From Pyrus communis (Eukaryota > Streptophyta > Magnoliopsida > Rosales > Rosaceae), in the NCBI RefSeq assembly GCF_963583255.1, contig NC_084815.1:9409724-9473723 (forward strand): a stretch of 64,000 nt of DNA, read 5' to 3'. The position numbers and the translations under genes were made by a program. Positions 54,836 to 64,000 of the stretch are shown piece after piece; position 1 is the stretch's first letter; every line of letters begins with the position of its first letter. Under the pieces are notes generated by a model. The model saw only the letters and a list, made by a program, of their open reading frames with translations, ran no database searches and was not told where the DNA came from.

Positions 54836-55837
54836 AACCAGATTTGCGTACCTAAACTCTTCTCTTTGTTAATTACATTCTGCCATGTTTAGTATGTTTA
54901 GTTGCTGTTTTATATGTTTTCTTTTGTTTGGTGTGTTTTAAGCTTAAAACATTGAGGACAATGTTTGATTTAAGTGTGGGGGGGTAACTAAGTATGTTGA
55001 TGCAAATTTGTTGGATTTTATCACCCATAACTTCAAGTATTGATCCTTGCTGTTTTAAAATGTTTTTAAACTGTTTTAATGTGTTTTGACTTAAAAATTC
55101 GAAAATCCCATAAAAATTTGAAAAATTGTTTTGAAAAAACCAAAAAGAGTTGTTTTTGTGTGTTTGTGTCGTAGGTTACCTTCCAACACAATGATGAGGA
55201 TTTGGTTTTTAATTGCATGACGGTTAAAGAAAGTTACAAACATGGATGGACGTTTGATATACTCTTTGGTTTATGCTTGGTTGTAGTTATAGTTCACGAA
55301 TTCACATGCAATCACAAAGAAAAAAAAAATTAGTTTTTATAACATGCTTGAAGGAATGAGCTCAAACTAACACTACATCCCTGTGAGACTTGAGCTTAAA
55401 TGTTTATTTGGAGAGTTAAAATCTGTGCATTCTTTGTTTTCTAAAGTCGTTGCATGATCTCATTATTCTTTGCTTGGTTGCTACTTAGAAGGCGTTTCAT
55501 CACTTAGTTCCAAATGCTAGAACTCATGCCCATTTCATTCAAAGCATGTCATTGATTTGCATAACACGTATTCAAGATGAAGTTGTGTAGTGAACACCAT
55601 AGCCAAATTGCCATATTTCCCTTTTCATTTGTTTTATAGGATTTAACCCCGTTGAGCCTTGTCTAGCCTACTTTCTTTGTTAACCCGCATTATCCTCACC
55701 TAGCCTAGATTAGGACCATCCTTACCCTTGTTCTTGAAGCATAGTAAGCAATGAATTCCTTTTGATTAATGTGTTGCAGGAAATAAGTGTGGGGGAAAGT
55801 GTATTTATGTGAGTTTTTTTTTTTATGCCATAGGCAC

Positions 55838-55893
<56 letters not shown>

Positions 55894-56624
55894 AAAGTAT
55901 TGGTTGTTGAAGTAAGGGCCCAAAACAATGAATTAGGCCCTAAGAGTTGTTTGTGTTTCCCCTATTTGTCTAAAAGTTGATTTTTGCATTCTAAGGGAAT
56001 TCTAGGTCTTAATTTCATTGCTTTACTTGCTATTGCTTAAAGAACTTTTGTTTATCCCTACCTTCCCTTGTGAGCCAATACCCCAAGCCCCGTTACAACC
56101 CTTGACTTCTATCTTGAGTGTTGTGCATTTCAATTGTGGAGTTTGAATTTGGTATGAGCATATGGTATCACTGGTTCTCGCATCTAAGTAGTAGAATCCC
56201 ATTCATGAGATCATATCCATACACGTTTAATTACTCCCGAAATTGCTTTCTTTGTATAACGTATGTGAGTACTAGTCTTTCATGTTTACATCAATCTTCT
56301 CACATATAACTAGTGTAGGGTGTGTAGTCAGAAAATTTGAGTGAAAATTGAGTGCATAACGAGTGAGGAATTGAGGGAATTCTCTAAGGCATGTTACTAC
56401 ATTCAAAATATGTTTTAATTGATTAAATGCGAACTAGTGAATGGTGACTATGATTAAAGTATGTGCTTAAGGGGAAGTAGGACTAAAAGCTATGTGAGTA
56501 ATGATCTTTGACATGTCATGTTTCATTGGAAATCCCTGAGGCAAACGTTGGAAGGTTTAGGTTGTTTTCTTTGTTTTGTTTCGTTTTGTTTACTTTAGTT
56601 GTTTTGTTTTGCTCGAGGACTAGC
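54836..56624 (+). mobile_element. E7 3' untranslated region
   Basis: Non-coding. Hairpin at 54947-54966, G-run at 54978-54985, an A-run of about 45 bases at 55843-55887, then sequence leading to the polypurine tract. It matches 20060-21880 of E3. Confidence 0.85.
54947..54966 (+). promoter_or_regulatory. Conserved hairpin beside a G-run (E7)
   Basis: AAACATTG, loop AGGA, CAATGTTT, then TTTAAGTGT-type sequence and GGGGGGG. Kept intact in an element that has lost all coding capacity for its own proteins. Confidence 0.65.
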
Positions 56625-56646
56625 AAAAGTTAAGTGTGGGGGAATT
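56625..56646 (+). promoter_or_regulatory. Polypurine tract of E7
   Basis: AAAAGTTAAGTGTGGGGG then AATT, directly before the 3' LTR at 56647. Confidence 0.9.
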
Positions 56647-59229
56647 TGATAGGAGCATATTTATGCGCCTTAGTTAGCTAGTTCTTATGCATTTTTGTTA
56701 TGTTTTCTTCGTTAAAGTAGTCTTTTAAGCTACTTTCATGTGTTTTCAGGTTTAAAGGACATATTACATGAAATGATGCAATTTGGAGCTTTTGGAGCAA
56801 AACTGAGCTGGAATGTGGTGTACGCAAATAGAGCACGAGGAATGAACGTCCAAAACTATGCATCACACAATCTTCCTCCTAAGCCGTGCATCCCACCATT
56901 CCTATCCATCATCCATAAACCCTAATTCCCTTTAATCCAAAACCGTGCATTAATCAGCCACCATAATTCCATAACCCTAATATTCTATTCCCTAATTCGG
57001 AGCACCCATTCATGCCATTTTATTATCTATTCCATCACCCTAATATGCCATTATACCTTCCCACTAAACCCCCCCCCATTTAACAAAAGAAAAGTTTCAA
57101 GCCGTGACCTCCCATTATTAATAAAAACCTAACACTCCCATTATTCAACCATTAAGCCATTCACTCCATTATAATACTCCCATTATTCATTCAGCCGCAC
57201 CACCCCTTAATTTCCTTTAATCCATAGCCATCCATTTAATCCACCCAAAACCGTGCAAACCATCTCTCCACTTCCCATTAATCGTCCACTTCTCATTATC
57301 CATTATCCATGCATTGCCATTATCTCCCACTAATCTTCATCAATCCATGCACTTCCACCTATATATACCTATCACTCATTCATGTTTAAGGGGAGAGGAA
57401 TCCGCACCATAATCTCATTTTTCCATTGTAATACACAAACATTTCCCCTTCTCCATTTTCTCCATTTCCACTCCATTCCACACTTCCATCCCATCAACCA
57501 ACCTATCCTTAAACCTTGTGCTACAACAACGAGGAAGAGAAGAGTGCCTAAACGTTCATACAATTCAAATTTTGAGTTGTTGGAATGTTTAGGTGTTTCT
57601 TTGATTTCAAAGATATGAGGAACTAAACCCCCTTTAGCTAGGGGGTGATTCGAAATATATGTTTATGCTTGCATTTTGATTTGATTAATTCTAATTGCGT
57701 TTCATAAGTTGTGGTTCAATTTGTTTAACTGTTTGATTGATAACTTATTTATGAATGTTTATTAAGAATGCGCGCTTAATTTTCATGCATAAATATGACG
57801 CTAGAATATAAGTGAATTTCACCTAATCGTTATGAACTTATATTCACAAGTAGTGGAGGTTGCTTATAAACAATCGCGTTAAATGAATTCTTGGCACGAG
57901 TTTCATGCTCATCATAGTAACGAATGCCTCGTCAACACTTATAGTTTTCATAATGCTTAATGATCTTTGATTGTATCTTTATTGTGCTGTTCACGTAAAG
58001 GACTTTTGGAGAATGTGGTGAATTGCGTTGCGCTAACCCATCCAATTCATTAACTTAAGGAAAACTTGACGGTTAATTTAAGCGGACCTAATTGACCCGG
58101 GGCGTTGAGAATTAATGATTTGTTGAAATGCAATTGGAAATCGTTTTATTATGCAAGTATAACATATGTGGAGATGAACCCCGTAGCTAACTTTCCATCC
58201 ATTTGTTCTTTCTTTTCTTGTTTCTGTTTTCATGTTTAATTTAACTTGTTATTCAATTATGTTAAACATGTGAAACTAATTTCTTTTTAGTTAGAGGCGA
58301 ATTTGAAGCCATGGACATATGTTGGTTATGATTTGATTTACTCCAGTTATGAATTCATGAACTTTAGATGTGGGTTACTTTTCTGTTTTGATTAAGAACT
58401 TGTTTATGTATGTGGGTTGAGGGTCGACACTTAATTTGCATGCCTAAGACTTGATGCTAGGATATAAGGGAATTTCACCTAATCGTTATGAACTTATATT
58501 CATGAGTAGTAAAAATCGCTAGTCACGATTGTGTTTAGTAAACCCTAGGCTGGATTAACATGCGTATTCCATAGTTATGAATGCCTAGTCAATGTTTATG
58601 ATTTCCGTTGAACTTAATGATCTTTGTTGAATGTCTCTATCATGCGTATTCCATGTGAGAGACTTTGATTAGGAATAATTTGGTTGTAATGCGTATCCCA
58701 TTCAATCCAATGAATCTAGGGAAATCTGAAGGTTAATTTAAGCGGACCTAATTAACTTGGAGCATTGTCATTCATCGTTTGTTGAAGTCATAACTGGGAG
58801 TCAAATTATATGCTTATGTTCATGTGTGGATAAGGAACCCTCTAACTAGTTTTTCATCATTCTATTTCATTAATTTCGTTTTTTTTTTTAGAATCTGTTT
58901 TAATTCCAAGTTTCTGTTTTAGTTTAAATTCATCCAAAACCAATCCCCCATTTATTTTAAAGTGTTAGATTAATTAGAAATACATTTAGTTTGTGTTTAT
59001 AAGTGCTTTGGGTACTGTTTGAGTCTTTTGGTTTGTTTGAGTGTTTTAAAGTTTAGTTTTGCAATTCTTTGAGTCTAGTATAGTGTTTTAAAATTTATTT
59101 TACGTTTTTGAGTCAAATCCAAGTGATTAACAATCCCTCCTAATCCCCGGTCCAGAACGATCCCTACTTGCATACTTACTACAATTGATAAAAGAGGGTT
59201 TAATTTGTGTGCGTATAAATCACGCATCA
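56647..59229 (+). mobile_element. E7 3' LTR (plus), 2583 bp
   Basis: Exact length match to the 5' LTR with a constant offset of 6529 and one observed base difference. It ends CGCATCA at 59229, followed by the GGCCG duplication at 59230-59234. Confidence 0.97.
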
Positions 59230-61977
59230 GGCCGTTTTGTGCTCTCGCAGCACCCTCACAAGCTTCTCCTCCTCCATTGCCGTGAGACTTGATGAAATGA
59301 TGACGGGCAATGTTTCGCCTTCTCCCAAAAACACATACTTCAAATGGTCCGGCAACGGCTTAAGTTCAAGCGATGGTGCCTGAACAACAGAAGGTAGCAT
59401 CTTAGTGGAAACTGAATTTGAAAGTGAGAGTGGAACCTTACCATATTGTTGTGGCAATGACTCAAGGGCTGCCACAACCTCAATTATTTCTTCACTAGAA
59501 CCCATTGCAAAGAATTCCTCCTCCTTGCCGTGGCCTTGCATTGGCCAAAATCCTTCATTTTTGCACTCTATGGCCTTAGTGATGGTTGTTTCCAGGGCGT
59601 CCTCGTTCAATTCTTCAAGGTATACCTGCGCCAAAGAATCGATAACATCAATGGAAAAACAAGAATGGTCATCAACGGGATATCTCATAGTTTCAGAAAT
59701 ATTAAAATCAATCACTTCCCCATCGAATTCCATTGTCAAGGTGCCTTTGTATACATCAATCTTCGTTCGGGCCGTCTTCATGAATGGCCTACCAAGGAGA
59801 ATCGGCAAAGATGTAGAATGGGCTGAATCCTCCATGTCTAGGACGTAGAAATCAGCCGGAAAAATTAATTGGTTCACCTGCACAAGCACATCTTCCAAAA
59901 CTCCTTTTGGATACGCGTTAGAACGATCGGCCAATTGTATAATTACACCATCTTGTTTTAATTCACCCAAATTCATAGATGCATAAATAGAATAAGGCAT
60001 GACATTTATGGATGCACCTAAATCAAGCATGGCATGTTCAAAACAATTATGTCCAATCACACAAGGAATCGTGAAACTACCGGGGTCTTTGCACTTGGTA
60101 GGCAGTTTACGTTGCAAAACAGCGGACACATTCTCGCTTACCTTCACTACCTCTTTGTTTGCCCTTCTTCTCTTTGTATTGCATAGGTCCTTGAGGAATT
60201 TAGCATACTTTGGAACCTGTTTGATTGCATCGAGAAGCGGTATGTTCACTTGCACCTTCCGGAATGTTTCAAGAATGTCCTTCTCGCTTTCTTCCTTTTT
60301 TTCTTGCATGAACCTGCGAGGAAAAGGTACATTGGGCAGATTAGGACGTGAAGTACATGAATTTGAACTTAAATTACCTGATTTGGCCGAGTTAGGGTGA
60401 TCTGCCTCAGGTTGTGTCGTCTCTTCATCTACTTTCTGGGCAGATTTGGGATTGTTTGGCTCGGTCCCAACTTCTTTTCCACCCCTTAGAGTGATGGCCT
60501 TGGCGGATTCGAATCCTCCCTTTGGATTGACTGTGGTTGAGCTAGGAAGCTTTCCTTGCTCTCTAATCTGTCCAAGGAACTCAGAAATCTGCCCTATTTG
60601 TTTCTTCATATCCGTCATCTCCTTCTCGTTATTTGCTATCCGGTTGTTTTGATTTTGCAACCCCTGCGAAATAGAGGTTAGTAATTGCATAGCTTGATCA
60701 CTTTCCAAGGACGTACCTGAATGAGATGATGTCGAAGGTTGTTGGGGTGCATACGGCTTGGAATAAAAACCAGGGGGGTTTGGCCTAAATCCTCCTTGTT
60801 GGGCAGCTTGTTGTGGCTCCCTCCATTTGAAGTTTGGATGGTCCCTCCATCCGGCATTGTAAGTGTTCGAGTATGGGTTGTTTTGATTTTGTCCTTGGAA
60901 ACCAATTGCATTGGCAGATTCCCACCCACCATTCTCGATTAGTTGAGGGCACTTGTCGGATGGATGCCCTTGAATTGAGCACACGCCACAAACTTGGTGT
61001 TCTTGTGCTTTTGGACCAATCACAACCTGAGAAACAAGAGAATTAAGATTAGCAAGTTGTGATTGAATTTCAGAAATAGCACTCACCTCATTTACACTTT
61101 GTTGCCGTGGGGCTTCCCTTTGGCCCACTCCTTCATATTGTTGAGCGTTGAGCGCTCGGTTGGCTATGAGAATCTTGGCATCCCTTGGTGTTTTGTCCAC
61201 CAATGCTCCTCCCGCTGATGCATCAAGCATTTGACGTTCGATAGGAAGGAGGCCCTCATAGAAATATTGAAGGAGAAGTTCCTCCTTCATTTGATGTTGA
61301 GGACATGAAGCTACAAGGCCCTTGAAGCGCTCATAATAAGCCGGGAATGTCTCACCATGATTCTGTTGAATACCACTAATTTTCTTCCGTAGGAGAATCA
61401 CTCTCGAAGTAGGGAAGAATTTCTCCAAGAAAGCACGCTTCATACTCTCCCACGAAGTCACAGTTCCCGGGGCTAGTTCGTAGAGCCAATCTTTGGCCTT
61501 GTCCATAAGTGAAAATGGAAAGGCCTTCATCTTCAATATACTCCCATCCACATTGACGGGGGTCATGCTCGAACAAACCACCTCGAACTCCTTCAAGTGT
61601 TTGTTGGGGTCTTCCATAGACAAGCCATGGAACTTCGGAATATGGTGTAACAAACTGGATTTGAGTTCAAATTCCTCAGTCTTCCCCTCTGCAGCCGTGG
61701 GGTATTGGATACAAAGAGGCAATGCATTATCCAAACCCGAGGCCGAAAGCTCCTTGATGGTTCTATTATCTGCTGCCATGGCTTGTTCTTCTTCAAAAAT
61801 CTGATCCGTGGGCTTTTCTTCTACACCTACTTCGTCTTCTTCAAGCCCAGGTTGTGGTGGAGGTTGTGGTGGAGGTTGTGGTGGCTCTTGTTGACTCCTC
61901 GTTCTCCTTAAAGTGCGTTCAAAATCACCGTCAAAGTCGGAGATGTTCTCTATAATAGGCCGAGAGCGACGAGTCAT
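59230..61977 (-). CDS. gag-pro: E6 Gag and protease (upstream of E7)
   Basis: An open frame of 916 codons from ATG at 61977 to the E7 insertion. Gag: NRTIKELSASG (71-81), FELKSSLLHHIPKFHGLSMEDPNKHLKEF (about 103-131), zinc knuckle Cys330-Cys333-His338-Cys343, a Gln/Asn-rich coiled segment (about 436-460). Protease: active site DLGAS (652-656), then ILLGRPFMKTARTKIDVYKG; after it, the linker ending VLREHKTA. It continues in frame with 47344-50117, so gag and pol were a single polyprotein of about 1,830 codons. No stop or frameshift was seen apart from the insertion. The 5' leader (61978-62089) holds no other gene. Confidence 0.95.
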
Positions 61978-62070
61978 ACACAGTACCTAAAAAACAAGGA
62001 AACAAACAAACTAAGAATCTGAAATAAGAATGCACGAAAAACTAAAAAAAAATATAAAAATAAAGACAAA

Positions 62071-62092
62071 GGATTAGCAAAGTTGCTAATCC
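62071..62092 (-). promoter_or_regulatory. Leader hairpin overlapping the PBS (E6)
   Basis: GGATTAGCAA and TTGCTAATCC form a perfect 10-bp inverted repeat with a 2-base centre, directly after and partly within the primer site. E5 has the same arrangement (about 37950-37971); in E7 it is imperfect. Confidence 0.65.
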
Positions 62093-62107
62093 CCGGCAAC
62101 GGCGCCA
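62090..62107 (-). promoter_or_regulatory. Primer-binding site of E6
   Basis: TGGCGCCGTTGCCGGGGA in element sense, five bases after the 5' LTR. Same tRNA-Asp type as E7. Confidence 0.9.
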
Positions 62108-62112
62108 AAATT

Positions 62113-64000
62113 TGATGCGTGAATTACTTGACACTCAAATTAAACCCTCGTTTGACAATTGTAGTAGAATGGATAAGTGAGGGATCGTTCTAGACCGGGG
62201 ATTAGGAGGGCTTGCTAAAACCTTCTAAATTGACTTAAAAACATAAAAACACAATATAAAACACTATTTAATGCTCGAAGAAAGCAAAACTAAAAATAAG
62301 AAAGATTAAGACTAAGATTTCAACGAAATAGGGGGGAATTGGATTTGGACGAATTTAAACTAAAAATGAATACTTGGAAACAAAACAAATTGTAAATATG
62401 GATTTGACGGAAATGAATGGATGGGAAGCTAGCTAAGGGTTCTTTCTCTACACATGATATTTATGCATATGAATCAATTTCCAGTTATTCCTTCATTGAA
62501 TTATGAACGACAATGCCCCAAATTAACCGTGACATCACTAGTTAACCCTCAGATTTTCCTTATATTATTGGATTGGATGGCATCATTCGACAACCCAAAA
62601 CATTCTCAAAAGTTCCCTACATGTCATCATAATAGAGATACAATCGAAGATCATTAAGAATAATGAAAACCATAAGCATTGACAAAGCATTTGCAACTAT
62701 GACATCATGTTACTCATGCTAAGAATTAAACTTAACGCGATCGTGACAAGCGACCTTCACTACTTTCAAGTATAAGATAGTAACGATTATGTGAAACCTT
62801 CTTAAACTTTAGTCACATATTCATGCATGCTAATTAAGTGTCGACCCTCAATCAACAAACACAAATAAGTTAATCATCAAATAGTTAAGCCAATTGCATT
62901 CACGAATCAAGAGTTCATAACCGGAATTCATCAATTCATATCACATAAATAAACATGGTATTGAAATCACCCCTAGCCAAAAAGGGTTTAGTTCCTTATA
63001 ACTTTGAAATCAAAGAAACACCTAAACATTCCAACAACTCAAACTTGAATTGTATGAACGTTTAGGCACTCTTCTCTTCCATTTCTCATATTACAAAACA
63101 AAGAGAATTGAATTTAAACATTGAAATCAAAGAAACGCATAAACATTCCAACAACTCAAACGTGAATTGTATGAACGTTTAGGCCCTCTTCTCTTCGTCT
63201 TCTTTGTAGCACAAGGACTAAGGGATGTTGTTGGTGTGTTGAATGGATTGGGGGATTATGGAAATGGAAGAAATGGAGGAGAAAGGGAAGGGAATGGTGC
63301 AGAAAATGGAGAGACTCACGGCTAGGGAGAAGATGGAAGTGTTTTGTGGTGTGTTGTGTATGAAAATGAGATGTTCTTGAATGAATGAATGCAAGGGTAT
63401 TTATAGGAGTAGTGGAGGGAACATATGGTTGTTTGTTTAAGATGCAAGTGGCTAATTAATGATGGAAAAGTATGTGATTTAAAGGATGCAAAGTGAATGA
63501 ATCATGAATCATTGTGGATGAAAGGTGGAAGTGCATGTGAGATGTTTGGAAAGGAATAAAGAATGAATGGTGGAAATGTGAGTGAATGATGTGCATGTGT
63601 GAGAATGCATGTGGAATTAAGAGGAGTAAGTGGTGAAATGATGAAGTAGGAAGGTGGAAATGCATGTGAGATGTTTGGAAAGGAATAAAGAATGAATGGT
63701 GGAAATGTGAGTGAATGATGTGCATGTGTGAGAATGCATGTGGAATTAAGAGGAGTATGGAAGTGAAATAAATGAATGATATGTTAAGTGATAAGTGAAT
63801 GATATGTGGTGAGTGATAAGTGAATGGTTTGATAAGTGATAAATGAATTAGTTTAAAGGGCTAGGGTTTAAGTACATAGAATGGGCCTAAAATAGGTTGG
63901 TTTGTATGGCATAATGTGTTTGATTGGGCTAGAGCCATTGTTTTGTGTCTTCAAGTGCATACAAGGCCTTCAAATTCGTCCATCCTCTTGGCTCCATGGA
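62113..64000 (-). mobile_element. E6 5' LTR, cut by the window end
   Basis: 1888 bp of a 2068-bp LTR; by the offset of 21309 it should end at 64180, followed by CTAGA. It has two differences from the 3' LTR. The TATA word is at 63398-63406, and the U5 word (CCGGGGATTAG on the plus strand) at 62195-62205 is complementary to the PBS region. Confidence 0.93.

Noticed and set aside
54836..56624. Env-like gene downstream of the integrase position
   Set aside because: I looked for a sense-strand frame with a signal peptide or membrane segment in E7, E6 and E5 and found none; the E6/E7 slot holds the antisense cargo instead.

Overview
The window is repeat-rich nuclear DNA from a flowering plant. 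Everything I can identify is LTR retrotransposon, almost all from one group: Ty3/gypsy elements of the Athila type. The evidence is Athila-like Gag, a DLGAS protease, an FMDD reverse transcriptase, an HHCC/DD35E integrase, a primer site of the TGGCGCCGTTGCCGGGGA (tRNA-Asp) type, a polypurine tract beside every TGATAGG LTR end, and 5-bp target duplications. I see no ordinary host gene, rRNA, tRNA or CRISPR array. The host is probably a eudicot; Rosaceae is a guess from memory and is not shown here. Element sense reads TGATAGG...CATCA.

Layout, with names used below. 1-6273: a plus LTR (A) broken at CTAGA by solo LTR S1 (642-5455), itself broken by solo LTR S2 (1824-4519). 6274-15358: old minus element E1, interrupted by S3 (6404-10575), by S4 (7558-9801, with a 23-copy minisatellite) inside S3, and by an unrelated LTR-like insert V1 (about 12423-14229). 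15359-23647: two truncated elements joined head to head (E2 minus, E3 plus). 23648-39460: decayed minus element E4, split by solo LTRs S5 and S6 and by E5 (31449-38404), a pol-deleted element whose 3' LTR is a 1.6-kb palindrome. 39461-40803: a plus LTR fragment (T1). 40804 to beyond the window end: E6, a young, nearly intact autonomous minus element. 50118-59229: E7, a very young non-autonomous plus element inserted in the pol frame of E6.

The most interesting content is a cargo gene carried by both E6 (45973-46650, plus) and E7 (53016-53714, minus). In each it is antisense to its carrier and lies downstream of the integrase position, where Athila elements often have an env-like ORF. It encodes a 225-232 aa protein with an N-terminal LSLELSL (EAR-type repression motif), a four-leucine zipper and a variable Pro/Ser/Ala tail. 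Over about 145 codons the two copies differ at 17 bases, 11 of them silent, which suggests purifying selection.

Other structural signals recur across elements. Short motifs repeated at fixed spacing in the LTR leader change together from family to family. A U5 segment and a leader segment can compete for the same PBS bases. A perfect hairpin lies beside a G-run downstream of the integrase end. Coordinates of LTR ends and target duplications were read directly; element assignments across deletion junctions are inference.
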